Assembly (NCBI RefSeq): GCF_000214705.1
Contig: NC_015573.1
Location: 2,983,001 to 3,047,000 of the forward strand
Length of the DNA: 64,000 nucleotides
Source of the DNA: Desulfofundulus kuznetsovii DSM 6115
GTDB taxonomy: Bacteria > Bacillota > Desulfotomaculia > Desulfotomaculales > Desulfovirgulaceae
Direction of reading: 5' to 3'
The notes below the pieces were generated by a model, which worked only from the letters and a program-made list of their open reading frames with translations, did no database searches and had not been told where the DNA came from. Of the stretch, positions 35,958-44,767 are shown piece after piece. Position numbers and translations under genes: made by a program. Within the stretch, counting starts at the first letter, position 1; the number at the start of each line of letters is the position of its first letter.

Positions 35958-36260
35958 GATACTGCCGCAAAACTAGAAACTAGATGGGCGGCGGTCGTCC
36001 CACAAGGAGCGACATTGCGGAGGGCCGGATACGAAACACGGCGCTGCCGAGGTTAGCGAACCGGCAGCGCGAATCGCGCTGGTAGCAGTATCGATAGAAT
36101 GATTGAGCTACTTATGCTATAACTATCCATGAGGAAAAAAGACTTTCGACGCATATGCAGCGCTGCCAGGTTCGCTCCGAGGCAAGCCGATGTTTCGTCC
36201 GGCCCGTAGCACGGAGCGACGGGGGACGACCGCCGTCCCGATAGTTATGCAACAGTATCT
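35958..36260. repeat. Dispersed palindromic repeat, family 1, copy A (303 bp)
   Basis: The element begins AGATACTG and ends CAGTATCT; GGGCGGCGGTCGTCCC near the left end is inverted as GGGACGACCGCCGTCCC at the right. Copy B at 37,141 is nearly identical through the interior. Its right end stops one base before the stop codon of the winged-helix gene. It contains no protein-like frame. Confidence 0.85.
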
Positions 36261-36261
36261 A

Positions 36262-37008
36262 TCAGGAACTGAACAGGTTGACCAGGGTATATATTTTTAA
36301 CGGCCTGCCCACGGTGCCATATCTTAAATCAACCTTGACGTAACCGATCTGCTCCAGGTAATCCATATAACGTCTTACAGTTACCCGGGAAAGCCCCACC
36401 CCGGTGGCTATTTCTTCCGAAGAAACACCCGTTTCATTATGTTCCTCCAGATATGATAAAACCTGCTTTAAAGTCACCTTATTGAGCCCTTTGGGGAAGT
36501 CCGGCCAGAATTCCTGCTCGGATTCATCTTCCCCCGTCCGCTCTCCCGGCCGGCTATCGCCGGCTCTTAAGTGCTCCCCCGGCGGGGAAACCGGGTCACA
36601 GACAGTGGTTGTACCGGCAGCTGTTTCCTGTCTGGCAGTGAGGTGCAAAACCAGCGGCTGGATAACCTCCAAAGTCTCCCTTACCGTCCGGACCAGCTCC
36701 GTCATTTGCTCGGTACAGGGCGGTGCAACCCTTTCGGCGGGGTGTTCCCCTGCATAGCCATGCCCGGTGTTATCCCGGTATTGCCTCTGTCGCAAATAAA
36801 ACCACAGGCCGGCAGCTCCCACCACCACCGACAATGCCCAGAAGGCCAGGTTGAGCCCCAAAGCATAATGTATGGCCCCGCCGACCTGCCGGGTGTTGCC
36901 GGATACCAGCATTTCGATAATTACCAGGTTATACAGCGTAGCCAGGCCGGTCCCGGCAGCAACCAGCAGGGCAAAGAGGAAGATCATATCGTGCCTTGTA
37001 AAGCGCAT
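36262..37008 (-). CDS. Membrane-anchored winged helix-turn-helix protein
   Basis: The 248-residue protein has two hydrophobic segments (about residues 8-32 and 50-72), a hydrophilic, proline-rich linker of about 100 residues, and a C-terminal winged-helix domain: VTLKQVLSYLEEH, SSEEIATGVGLSRVTVRRYMDYLEQIGYVKVDLRYGTVGRPLKIY. That domain resembles the DNA-binding part of CitB/DpiA-type response regulators, but no receiver domain is present. It may be a one-component membrane-bound regulator. ATG 37008 follows AGGGGA; GTG 37020 would sit inside the ribosome site. A family 1 repeat lies on each side of the gene, as if the segment were a cassette. Confidence 0.75.
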   Translation of the reverse strand: MRFTRHDMIFLFALLVAAGTGLATLYNLVIIEMLVSGNTRQVGGAIHYALGLNLAFWALSVVVGAAGLWFYLRQRQYRDNTGHGYAGEHPAERVAPPCTEQMTELVRTVRETLEVIQPLVLHLTARQETAAGTTTVCDPVSPPGEHLRAGDSRPGERTGEDESEQEFWPDFPKGLNKVTLKQVLSYLEEHNETGVSSEEIATGVGLSRVTVRRYMDYLEQIGYVKVDLRYGTVGRPLKIYTLVNLFSS

Positions 37009-37140
37009 GGTTCTGTCCACTCCCCTGGCTGCAAAGAAAAAGGGCGTTTATTTGCCCCCACCGCCCTACACCAGCAAAGACACGGCTAATTTGCAAAAGC
37101 AAACCTGGCTGTTGGTGCAAGCCGGGCTATTTTTTTTGCA

Positions 37141-37442
37141 AGGTACTGTCAAACCAGAAACGAAACGGGCGGCGGTCGTCCCTTAAGGAGCGACATTGCG
37201 GAGGGCCGGATACGAAACACGGCGCTGCCGAGGTTAGCGAACCGGCAGCGCGAATCGCGCTGGTAACAGTATCGATAGAATGATTGAGCTACTTATGCTA
37301 TAACTATCCATGAGGAAAAAAAACTTTCGACGCATATGCAGCGCTGCCAGGTTCGCTCCGAGGCAAGCCGATGTTTCGTCCGGCCCGTAGCACGGAGCGA
37401 CGGGGGACGACCGCCGTCCCGGGTAGCTATGCGACAGTATCT
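37141..37442. repeat. Dispersed palindromic repeat, family 1, copy B (302 bp)
   Basis: This copy differs from copy A at only scattered bases through the interior. It begins AGGTACTG and ends CAGTATCT, overlapping the first two bases of the ACT-protein stop codon. As with copy A, a gene reads into its right end. Confidence 0.85.
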
Positions 37443-37872
37443 ACAATGCGTATACCTCTTCCCCGCTCAGGATACGGATACCCTTTGCCTGCAGGGCGGC
37501 AATCGCCTCGTCCAGCTGTTCCACCCGGAACACCACCAGGGCGGCCTTGGAAGCCTTCTGCAAGAAGGCATACAGGTACTCGATGTTCAGGTTTGCCTCT
37601 TGAAGTACGGCCAGCACCCCGGCCAGGCCCCCGGGTTTATCCACCACTTCCACGGCAATGACATCGGTGGCGCTGACGGTAAAACCGGCCTCCTTAAGCA
37701 CCCGGTAAGCCCGGTCCGGGTCGTTGACAATGAGGCGCAAAATACCGAAGTCGGTGGTATCGGCTATAGCCAGGGCGCGGATGTTGATGCCGTTATCCCC
37801 CAGCACCCGCGTCACCTGAGCCAAACGCCCCGATTTGTTTTCCAGGAAGATGGAGATTTGCTTGACTTTCAT
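37441..37872 (-). CDS. Tandem ACT-domain protein
   Basis: The 143-residue protein has two ACT domains: MKVKQISIFLENKSGRLAQVTRVLGDNGINI at the N-terminus and a second from about residue 70 (VEVVDKPGGLAGVLAVLQEANLNIEYLYAF). ACT domains bind amino acids. Such stand-alone proteins regularly accompany phenylacetate-CoA ligase genes in anaerobes, as here, and may regulate or sense aromatic amino-acid breakdown. ATG 37872 follows AAAGGGGG; upstream in-frame codons lack a ribosome site. Confidence 0.88.
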   Translation of the reverse strand: MKVKQISIFLENKSGRLAQVTRVLGDNGINIRALAIADTTDFGILRLIVNDPDRAYRVLKEAGFTVSATDVIAVEVVDKPGGLAGVLAVLQEANLNIEYLYAFLQKASKAALVVFRVEQLDEAIAALQAKGIRILSGEEVYAL

Positions 37873-37907
37873 GGGAGAACCCCCTTTCCCTTCTTTAATC
37901 ATGTGGC

Positions 37908-39206
37908 TTATATCTGCCGCCGGTCGACTACCCGCTTCGCTTTGCCTTCACTTCTCGGGATGGTGTTGGGCTCCACCAGCTTCACCCTGGCGGAAATACC
38001 CAGAACGCTTTCGATCCGCTCCCGCAGGCGGTGCTCCAGGTCTTCCAGCTTGCGCACCGTGTCGCTGAACATGTGCTCCGCCACTTCCACCCAGATCTCC
38101 AGCTGATCCAGATTGGCCTTGCGGTCCACCACCAGCAGGTAGTGGGGCTCGGTTTCGCCGAATTCCAGGAGCACGCTTTCCACCTGGGAGGGAAATACGT
38201 TAACCCCGCGGATGATGAGCATGTCGTCACTGCGGCCGGTAATCCGTTTTATACGCACATGGGTGCGGCCGCAGGAACAGGGTTCCGGATCAATACGCGT
38301 GATATCCCGGGTGCGGTAGCGGATGAGGGGAAAGGCTTCCTTGGTAATGGTGGTGATCACCAGTTCTCCCTCTTCCCTGGGAGGCAGCACTTCCCCCGTT
38401 GCCGGATCGATAATTTCGGGTATAAAGTGATCTTCCCAGATATGCATGCCCTGTTTTTCAGCGCACTCCATGGCCACACCGGGACCCATTATTTCCGAAA
38501 GGCCGTATATGTCCAGAGCCATTAAGTCTAATTTTTCTTCCAGCTGCCGGCGCATGCGCTCCGACCAGGGCTCGGCGCCGAAAATACCGGCCTTTAAAGG
38601 CATCTTTTTAAAGTCCAGGCCCATTTTTTGCCCTTCCTCGGCCATGTATAGAGCATAGGACGGCGTGCAGGTGAGGATGGTGGTGCCGAAATCCTGCATG
38701 AGCATGAGCTGCCGCTGGGTATTGCCCCCGGAAACGGGCACCACCGTTGCCCCCAGGCGCTCGGCGCCAAAGTGCAGGCCCAATCCCCCGGTAAACAAAC
38801 CGTAACCGTAGGCGTTCTGGACCACATCGAATTTGGTGGCCCCGGCACAGACCAGGGAACGGGCAATCAGTTCCGCCCAGGTGTCGATATCGTTTTGAGT
38901 GTATCCCACCACGGTGGGCTTGCCCGTGGTGCCTGAAGAAGCGTGCACGCGGACCACATCGCTCATGGGTACGGCAAACAAGCCAAAGGGATAATTGTCG
39001 CGCAAATCCTGCTTGGTGGTGAAGGGTAGCCGCCGCAGGTCCTCTAATGAACGGATGGACGAGGGTTTGATACCCATTTCGGTAAACCTTTGGCGGTAAA
39101 AGGGTACGTTGCGGTAAACACGCTCGATGGTCAGCTTCAAACGCTCCAGCTGCAGCGCCTCCAGCTGCTCACGGGACATGGTTTCACACTCGCGATCCCA
39201 GTACAC
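37908..39206 (-). CDS. paaK: Phenylacetate-CoA ligase
   Basis: The 432-residue AMP-forming ligase activates arylacetates such as phenylacetate with CoA. It has the P-loop region [17 protein letters not shown] near residue 93, a YGLFTGG stretch, [10 protein letters not shown] near 235, the RTRDIT segment near 305 and the C-terminal [18 protein letters not shown] hinge near 330. The start is GTG 39206 after AAGGAGC; a longer frame adds 26 residues without similarity. It is followed 35 bp later by the ACT protein. In amino-acid-fermenting anaerobes it works with 2-oxoacid:ferredoxin oxidoreductases, none of which is in this window. Confidence 0.92.
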   Translation of the reverse strand: MYWDRECETMSREQLEALQLERLKLTIERVYRNVPFYRQRFTEMGIKPSSIRSLEDLRRLPFTTKQDLRDNYPFGLFAVPMSDVVRVHASSGTTGKPTVVGYTQNDIDTWAELIARSLVCAGATKFDVVQNAYGYGLFTGGLGLHFGAERLGATVVPVSGGNTQRQLMLMQDFGTTILTCTPSYALYMAEEGQKMGLDFKKMPLKAGIFGAEPWSERMRRQLEEKLDLMALDIYGLSEIMGPGVAMECAEKQGMHIWEDHFIPEIIDPATGEVLPPREEGELVITTITKEAFPLIRYRTRDITRIDPEPCSCGRTHVRIKRITGRSDDMLIIRGVNVFPSQVESVLLEFGETEPHYLLVVDRKANLDQLEIWVEVAEHMFSDTVRKLEDLEHRLRERIESVLGISARVKLVEPNTIPRSEGKAKRVVDRRQI

Positions 39207-39457
39207 AAGCCCACTGCTCCTTTTCCATAAACTGGTTATTTGAAAGCAAATATTGAGCCAAATGCCCCTAAAATACTTCAACAACCGGTTCCGTGCATCC
39301 TGCTGAAGAAAAAATTTTTCGGTACTTCGCCATTAGCTGGTGTAAATATCTGGCAGGTCAGTAGACAAAAAGAAATCTGTTTCGGAAATATTGGACATCA
39401 ATCGACCCACAATTTCACCCACAGGCCCACCCTTTGACTGGTCAGTTATTAACAAAC

Positions 39458-39651
39458 TTATTCACATTATCCACAACCCGTAATCCACAGAACTGTCACT
39501 CATCCGACCGGAAACCGGCTTTTACAGGGAACCACTTCAACCCTGGAAGCCTTGATTTTCAAGGCTTCGCGTTTTTCAACTCCTTTTTGCCCGCCGGATT
39601 TGCTGTTCCTCAAAGGCCAAACTTTTTGTGGATAACTCGGGATAATCCACA
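39458..39651. promoter_or_regulatory. Cluster of five DnaA-box-like sites
   Basis: TTATTCACA (39458-39466) is directly followed by TTATCCACA (39467-39475); TAATCCACA lies at 39481-39489; TGTGGATAA (inverted perfect box) at 39627-39635; TAATCCACA at 39643-39651. Two sites are perfect and three have one change. All lie in the gap between tsaD and paaK, which contains no gene. Confidence 0.65.
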
Positions 39652-39687
39652 GGCAAAAAGCGATAAAATTCCTTCGACAAAGTTTGC

Positions 39688-40698
39688 TTAAGACGAGAGC
39701 AGGGGTAGGCCGGGCACGGCATTGAGGGTCAGGGGGGCCAGATCACCCCGCAGATACTTGTAATAGGCCGCACACCCGATCATGGCCGCATTATCGGTGC
39801 AGAACACCGGCGGGGGGTAGAATACTTCCCGGCCTTCCTGACACGCCCGGGACGCCAGGGCCGCCCGTAACCGGCCGTTGGCCGCCACTCCCCCGGCCAG
39901 GATTATGGTCGGGCAGTTGTAATTGCGGGCAGCTTCCACGGTTTTATCCACCAGCACGTCCACCACGGCTTTCTGAAAGCTGGCCGCCACATCGGCCAGG
40001 TTTACTTCTTCTCCCCTTTGCCGGCAGCGGTGCAGGTACTGGAGCACCGCCGTCTTCAGGCCGCTGAAGGAAAAATCAAGGCCGTTCAGATAGGCCCGGG
40101 GAAAATCAATGGCCTCTTCGTTACCCTCCCTGGCCAGGCGCTCAATTGCCGGCCCCCCGGGGTAACCCAGTTCCAGCACCCGGGCCACCTTGTCGAAGGC
40201 TTCACCGGCGGCATCATCCCGGGTACTGCCCAATAACCGGTAATCACCGTGATGCAGAACCAGCACAAGATCCGTATGGCCGCCGCTCACCACCAGGCAG
40301 ATGAGGGGAAAGGGCAAACCGGGCCGGACCAGGAAATTGGCATAGATGTGGCCTTCCAGATGATTAACGGCAATGAGGGGAATATCCAGGGCAAAGGCCA
40401 CGGCCTTGGCCGCAGCTACCCCCACCAGCAGGGCCCCTACCAGCCCGGGGCCGTGGGTGACCGCCACCGCATCCAGATCGCCAAAATCCAGCCCGGCCTG
40501 ATCCAGCGCTTCTTTAATAACATGGTTGATTAACTCCAGGTGCTTGCGGGAGGCCACTTCGGGCACGACCCCGCCAAATTTCCTGTGTACATCCACCTGC
40601 GAGGAAATAATATTTGAAAGCACTTCCACACCATCTGCCACCACGGCGGCGGAAGTTTCATCACAGGAAGTTTCGATTGCCAGAATCTTAACGCCCAT
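39688..40698 (-). CDS. tsaD: tRNA N6-adenosine threonylcarbamoyltransferase
   Basis: The 336-residue enzyme transfers the threonylcarbamoyl group to A37 of ANN-decoding tRNAs. It has [11 protein letters not shown] at the N-terminus, the metal ligands in NHLEGH near residue 110, VSGGHTDL near 133, [11 protein letters not shown] near 208 and [11 protein letters not shown] near 270. The length is normal. ATG 40698 follows a GAGAGG site. It is a single gene here, divergent from the endonuclease-like gene across a 100-bp gap holding an A/T-rich promoter region. Confidence 0.97.
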   Translation of the reverse strand: MGVKILAIETSCDETSAAVVADGVEVLSNIISSQVDVHRKFGGVVPEVASRKHLELINHVIKEALDQAGLDFGDLDAVAVTHGPGLVGALLVGVAAAKAVAFALDIPLIAVNHLEGHIYANFLVRPGLPFPLICLVVSGGHTDLVLVLHHGDYRLLGSTRDDAAGEAFDKVARVLELGYPGGPAIERLAREGNEEAIDFPRAYLNGLDFSFSGLKTAVLQYLHRCRQRGEEVNLADVAASFQKAVVDVLVDKTVEAARNYNCPTIILAGGVAANGRLRAALASRACQEGREVFYPPPVFCTDNAAMIGCAAYYKYLRGDLAPLTLNAVPGLPLLSS

Positions 40699-40798
40699 CT
40701 CACTACCTCTCTCAAAAGCAAGGTAACAATACTATAATAATACCACAAAAAACACCCCGGCATAACTGCCGGGGCAGCAACCAACGGGGGAACAAAAG

Positions 40799-41473
40799 AT
40801 GGAGCGCGTTGTGCGGCTGTTCACCTACAATATACACCACGGTAAGGGAGTTGACGGCAAGGTACGTTTACGGCGCGTGGCGGCGGTCCTGCAGCGGCAT
40901 AACCCCGATGCGATCGCCCTCCAGGAAGTGGACCGCCACCTGCCCCGCAGCTACCTGCGCCACCAGGCCCGGGCGCTGGCCCGGCACCTGGGCATGTACT
41001 TTGTTTTTACCCCCACCTTAAGCTGGCTGGGCATCTGCCAGTACGGCCTGGCCATTTTAAGCCGTTACCCCATATCGGAACATCAATACTACCCCCTGCC
41101 CGGCGCTCACGAGCCCCGGGGGCTGCAGTCCGCCAGTTTAGACCACGACGCAGGAACGTTTTTCCTGCTCAACACCCACCTGGGCTTAAACTACCAGGAA
41201 AGGGAAAAACAAGCGGAAGCAATAAGGGAGATCATACGCTCTTTGAGCGGGCCGGTGGTCTTGGCCGGTGATATGAACACGGAACGGCTCACCTTCCCCG
41301 AACTGCCCGTAACCCCGCCGGACCATCTGCCAACATTTCCCTCTTACCGCCCCCGGTTCGGGCTGGACCGCATATTTGCCTCGCGCCACTGGCGCATCAT
41401 CAGGGCTTTTACTCCTTCCACAGGAGCTTCCGACCATTTGCCCCTGCTGGTGGAACTGGTACCGGCGAACTGA
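40799..41473 (+). CDS. Endonuclease/exonuclease/phosphatase family protein
   Basis: The 224-residue protein has the family's conserved pieces in order: RLFTYNIHHG near residue 6, ALQEVDR near 39, LLNTHLGLN near 121, LAGDMNTE near 151, and GASDHLPLLVEL at the C-terminus. These provide the Mg-binding and catalytic Asn, Glu, Asp and His of the DNase I/sphingomyelinase fold. No signal peptide is seen, so it is probably cytoplasmic; the substrate (nucleic acid, phospholipid or inositol phosphate) is open. The ATG at 40799 follows GGGGGAA. A GC-rich hairpin (CCCCGG...CCGGGG, 40,756-40,775) lies in the leader. Confidence 0.87.
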   Translation: MERVVRLFTYNIHHGKGVDGKVRLRRVAAVLQRHNPDAIALQEVDRHLPRSYLRHQARALARHLGMYFVFTPTLSWLGICQYGLAILSRYPISEHQYYPLPGAHEPRGLQSASLDHDAGTFFLLNTHLGLNYQEREKQAEAIREIIRSLSGPVVLAGDMNTERLTFPELPVTPPDHLPTFPSYRPRFGLDRIFASRHWRIIRAFTPSTGASDHLPLLVELVPAN

Positions 41474-41682
41474 AATATTCAGAAAACCGTTATGAGGAGG
41501 ATGCGGCGCTGTCCGGAGCGAACGACGCAGCACACGCCGGTAACAGCACCCGGTTAACCCAGCACTCACTGGAATACCAGCTCTTTCCAAAACCTGATGT
41601 GTCAATTAAACCTGAAACACCGGGAGCAGAGTCATATTCAGGTGAATGCCGGGCCGCATCCAACCGGGTTCACTGAATATTT
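41473..41682. mobile_element. MITE-like element, family 2, older copy between convergent genes
   Basis: AAATATTCAG at the left is inverted as CTGAATATTT at the right, with GGATGCGGC/GCCGCATCC arms inside. The right half closely matches the element at 59,201. It fills the gap between two convergent genes exactly, running from one stop codon to the other. No target duplication is visible. Confidence 0.75.
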
Positions 41683-42447
41683 CTACTGGCCGGTGAGGGG
41701 TTCCCCCAGTTCCGCCATCAGGTCCCGGAATACCTGACCCGCACTGTGATGAATCACCAGCTCGGCCTGTTCGTCCCAGGGGGTCGGCTCCCGGTTGATG
41801 ATCACCACCTTTCGGGCAAACTGCGGCAATCCGGCAGCCGGGTAAACCTGCAGGCTGCTCCCCACCACCAGCATTAACTGGCAGCCGGACAAGGCCCTGG
41901 TGGCTTTGAAAAAGTCCTCGCTCATCCGGTCTTCAAACAGGACCACATCCGGCCGCAAAGTTCCCTTGCATATACCGCAAAGGGGCGGGTTCTGCCCCTT
42001 TTCAAACTGTTCCACCAGGTGAGAAAAGGGGTAACTTTGCTCACAGCTCATACAGTGGCAGGTGCGCAGGTGGCCGTGAACTTCCCACACCCGTTTTGAA
42101 CCCGCTTTTTGGTGCAAGCCATCGATATTCTGCGTGATTACCCCCACCAGGTAACCCAGCTCCTCCAGGCGGGCCAGTGCCCGGTGGGCATCGTTGGGCT
42201 CGGCGCCGCTAAAGGCTGTCCAGCGGGAGAGATTTATGTTGTAAAAAGTAGCCGGATCCCGCTTTAAGGCGCTCAAGCTGGCCGTTTGAATGGGATCATA
42301 CTTGGTCCACAACCCCGTTCCCGGGCTGCGGAAATCGGGAATACCGCTTTCGGTACTTACCCCGGCCCCCGTCAGGGCAAAATTGCGATCGTGGCGGCGT
42401 AGAAGTTCGGCCAGGGTACGGATTTTTTCCTGGTAGGACGTGGAAAT
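41683..42447 (-). CDS. cobB: Sir2-family NAD-dependent protein deacylase, non-ATG start
   Basis: The sirtuin removes acyl groups from lysines using NAD. Motifs: ALTGAGVSTESGIPDFRSP near residue 25, VITQNIDGLHQKAGS near 105, VHGH near 124, zinc cysteines CMSC...CGIC, LRPDVVLFED near 168 and VVGSSLQVYPAA near 198. The conserved N-terminus lies upstream of the first ATG (42312): the frame is open from a TGA directly before codon GCG-GCC to an ATT at 42447 that stands 8 nt after GGAGGT. Initiation is therefore probably at ATT (or ATC/CTG just after), giving 254 residues. AcuA, a lysine acetyltransferase, is encoded about 1.6 kb away and may oppose it. Confidence 0.88.
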   Translation of the reverse strand: MSTSYQEKIRTLAELLRRHDRNFALTGAGVSTESGIPDFRSPGTGLWTKYDPIQTASLSALKRDPATFYNINLSRWTAFSGAEPNDAHRALARLEELGYLVGVITQNIDGLHQKAGSKRVWEVHGHLRTCHCMSCEQSYPFSHLVEQFEKGQNPPLCGICKGTLRPDVVLFEDRMSEDFFKATRALSGCQLMLVVGSSLQVYPAAGLPQFARKVVIINREPTPWDEQAELVIHHSAGQVFRDLMAELGEPLTGQ

Positions 42448-42648
42448 GGCCGCTCACCTCCTGCAGAATAATTTTTGCATTATTTAGATAAATTTTCAGC
42501 AGCAGCCGTCTCCGGCCTTGCCGCATCTGTACCGGGCGACCGGTCGCCAACAACCAGCGCGTGGTTTTAAATGGCTTTGATTCTTCCTTATCAACTTATA
42601 GAAATGCCACTATACATCTATAAAACACCACTGTCCGACCTTATCATC

Positions 42649-43044
42649 TTAACTTTCTCCGGCCGGTTTTTCCGGAGCCACCTGGTTGCCGCAGTAGCTG
42701 CAGAATTTCCCTCCCGCCGGAAGTTCGATTTTGCACTGGGGACATACCAGGGGCTTGGGCTGCAGCCGGTCGATCTGCTCCTGGATGGCTAACATATCGG
42801 TTTCAATCTTCCGGGTGCTCTCACAAAGGCGTTCAATTTCCCCATCCAGTCCTGCTTCACCTTTATAACGGCGATAAACCAGTTCCCCCAAACTTAAAAA
42901 ATTGTTCTCCAACTCTTTTTCCAGCCGCGACAGCTCAAATTTTAGCCGGGTGGCCTCGAGAAATTCACCGGACCGCTTGGTCACCTCTTTGGCCTTATCA
43001 CTCAACCCCTTAGCCGTCTCACCTATTTTCTGAAAGATTTCCAT
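42649..43044 (-). CDS. Coiled-coil protein with C-terminal zinc ribbon
   Basis: The 131-residue protein is almost wholly helical and charged over residues 1-95 (heptad-like EATRLKFELSRLEKELENNF) and ends in a zinc ribbon, CPQCKIELPAGGKFCSYCG, near 101-119. Such small proteins are common in Firmicutes; their function is not known. ATG 43044. Nothing in the neighbourhood points to a role. Confidence 0.8.
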   Translation of the reverse strand: MEIFQKIGETAKGLSDKAKEVTKRSGEFLEATRLKFELSRLEKELENNFLSLGELVYRRYKGEAGLDGEIERLCESTRKIETDMLAIQEQIDRLQPKPLVCPQCKIELPAGGKFCSYCGNQVAPEKPAGES

Positions 43045-43370
43045 GTGAAGAGCCCCCTTTTAAATGTTTGGACAATATAATTTCGACAGGTACCAGGGAA
43101 AGTCCTCCCTTGCTGGCAGCATTTGTTTTTTAACCGGAGTGCATTTTGTTCTCTTCGGCCATTACCTGGGGTATAACTTCAAGGGGGTAAAATGATACCT
43201 CTTGATTCGATAAATGGAACGCAGCAGTTTTTCCGGATGCCGGTTTTGTCCCCTCCGCAGCCATTTCTCTCACCTTGTGCACGCTCATGACGGGTTAAAC
43301 CGTACCCTGGTTACACCGTTCAAGTAAAAACATGTACGGTCAAACCTGCTCCTCATAAAAAGATAACCCT
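43045..43370. other. Intergenic region without recognisable genes
   Basis: About 325 bp of mixed composition precede the zinc-ribbon gene and probably include its promoter. I see no repeat, RNA or reading frame that I can support. Confidence 0.4.
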
Positions 43371-43398
43371 ATAAAATAAACCCGCAAGATCATGCGGG
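43371..43398 (-). terminator. Rho-independent terminator directly after the 108-residue gene
   Basis: CCCGCA and TGCGGG enclose 6 nt, with TTTATTTTAT following on the minus strand. The hairpin begins at the base next to the stop codon. Confidence 0.85.
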
Positions 43399-43725
43399 TT
43401 AAGGATTTTCTCCGGTAGCATCCAGTTGAACATAAAGCGCCCGCTCGTTCTCATCGAACCTGGCTTCATACTTTCCACGGGGGCTGATGTTAAAGTGTTT
43501 AAAAAAGCCCTTGCCAAAAACCTTTGTTTTCTTGATCTGCATGCCCCCTTCTTCCATCGCCCGGATCCGGATAACACGCGCATCCCGATCATAGGCTAAT
43601 TCCACATGCTGTGCACCCAGTTTTTCCCTGGCCACATTATTTAGCACTATTGAACTTTTAGAAAAAGAAACCATGGGTGCTTTTTCTGCCCTTTCACCAC
43701 GGGGTTTATAAACTTCAAAAGGCAT
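43399..43725 (-). CDS. Conserved hypothetical small protein
   Basis: The 108-residue protein has mixed alpha/beta character, with MVSFSKSSIVLNNVAREKLG near residue 18 and GKYEARFDENERALYVQLD at the C-terminus. I do not recognise a family; the central NNVAREKLG...VELAYDRDARVIRIR resembles small DNA-binding or AbrB-like sequences only loosely. ATG 43725 follows AAGGAGATGTG, and a very good promoter and a terminator bracket it as a single-gene unit, so it is surely a real gene. Confidence 0.75.
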   Translation of the reverse strand: MPFEVYKPRGERAEKAPMVSFSKSSIVLNNVAREKLGAQHVELAYDRDARVIRIRAMEEGGMQIKKTKVFGKGFFKHFNISPRGKYEARFDENERALYVQLDATGENP

Positions 43726-43758
43726 ACATCACATCTCCTTTTTTATTTTTTTGATGGT

Positions 43759-43788
43759 ATTATAATCTATAATGCCCATTTTAGTCAA
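43759..43788 (-). promoter_or_regulatory. Sigma-A promoter of the 108-residue gene
   Basis: TTGACT (43788-43783) and TATAAT (43764-43759) on the minus strand are separated by 18 bases, about 35 bp before the ATG. Confidence 0.85.
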
Positions 43789-44001
43789 ATGCTAACTTTA
43801 ATTTTCAGTTGTACCATAAAGAAGCCTCTTGTTAAGGTAATAAAAATTAAACATCAATCCTTCCTTAATAGCAGGTAGAATTTCAGTTTTAAAATCATCA
43901 GGGTCGTAACCCGGAATAAATACGCAAGTCTATGGCAAACTAAATATGTGAATATTTTTAATATATCTATTTCATCCGCCGGGATTGAATATATTGACAG
44001 G

Positions 44002-44022
44002 GTTACCTATAATAAAGGTAAC
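44002..44022. promoter_or_regulatory. Inverted repeat in the acuA upstream region, possible operator
   Basis: GTTACC (44002-44007) and GGTAAC (44017-44022) enclose TATAATAAA. A TTGACA lies just upstream at 43,994-43,999. The dyad could be a repressor site on the acuA promoter. Confidence 0.5.
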
Positions 44023-44092
44023 TAAACGGTTGTAATCCAGGGGTAAACGGTCGATTATGACACCCGAATGGTCAGCCCGGGAGGTGGGGTCG

Positions 44093-44734
44093 ATGGCCAA
44101 ACTGGTACAGTTAAAACCCATGGAGTTGAATACTCCCAAAGGACTGGTTGTCTTCGAAGGGCCGGTAACGGACAGCTACATTGACGGGCTCTCCATGAAC
44201 AAGGGTCTTACCAATTTCCGCCCACCGGACCGCCAGAAAGAAGCCCTCAAACAGATAACCAATCTGCCCGACGGCATGATATTCATTGCCCGCCACAAAA
44301 ATGAGATTATCGGCTATGTCACCTTCCACCACCCCGATGATTTCAGCCGCTGGTCCAAACACCCGCAGGTGCTGGAAATGGGCGGCATTGAGGTAAGCCC
44401 GGCATGGCGTGGTTGTGGTGTAGCGGAAAACCTGATGAAACTGGCCTTTTCCCATCCCGCCGTGGAAAACTTCATTGTAATCACCACCGAATATTGCTGG
44501 CACTGGGACACCAGAAACACCGGCCTGGATATCTGGGCCTACCAAAAGATGCTCACCAGGCTCTTCGGGAAAGTGGGTCTGCAAAAGGTAACCACCGACG
44601 ACCCCGATATTCTGGAGCACCCCGCCAATGTGTTTATGGCCAGAATTGGCAAAAACGTGGGCAAGGAAGATATCATGCTCTTCGAAGGCATGCGGTTTCT
44701 CAGAAAGTATGGAAGGGTAGTCAATATGGCGTAA
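44093..44734 (+). CDS. acuA: AcuA-family GNAT protein acetyltransferase
   Basis: The 213-residue protein matches Bacillus AcuA, which acetylates and inactivates acetyl-CoA synthetase. Shared stretches include the TPKGLVVFEGPV start, LTNFRPPDRQKEAL near residue 48, EIIGYVTFHHPD near 78, the acetyl-CoA site MGGIEVSPAWRGCGVAENL near 103, TTEYCWHWD near 138 and HPANVFMARIGKNV near 185. ATG 44093 follows GGGAGGTGGGG; a 12-residue extension lacks a site. Its usual partners acuB, acuC and acsA are not in the window. The Sir2 gene upstream is a plausible deacetylase counterpart, an inference. Confidence 0.9.
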   Translation: MAKLVQLKPMELNTPKGLVVFEGPVTDSYIDGLSMNKGLTNFRPPDRQKEALKQITNLPDGMIFIARHKNEIIGYVTFHHPDDFSRWSKHPQVLEMGGIEVSPAWRGCGVAENLMKLAFSHPAVENFIVITTEYCWHWDTRNTGLDIWAYQKMLTRLFGKVGLQKVTTDDPDILEHPANVFMARIGKNVGKEDIMLFEGMRFLRKYGRVVNMA

Positions 44735-44741
44735 ACCCTGG

Positions 44742-44767
44742 CCCGGTTGTTAAACCGGGTTTTTTTA
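44742..44767 (+). terminator. Rho-independent terminator of acuA
   Basis: CCCGGTT and AACCGGG form a hairpin followed by TTTTTTTATTT, about 8 bp after the stop codon. Confidence 0.9.

Noticed and set aside
41186-41605. Minus-strand frames beginning MTHQVL in the family 2 repeats (also 59,086-59,283)
   Set aside because: Both arise from the repeat sequence itself and run into unrelated genes; they have no ribosome site.
42296-42553. An 85-codon minus-strand frame over the start of the sirtuin gene
   Set aside because: The alternative frame encodes the conserved sirtuin N-terminus; this one is its shadow.
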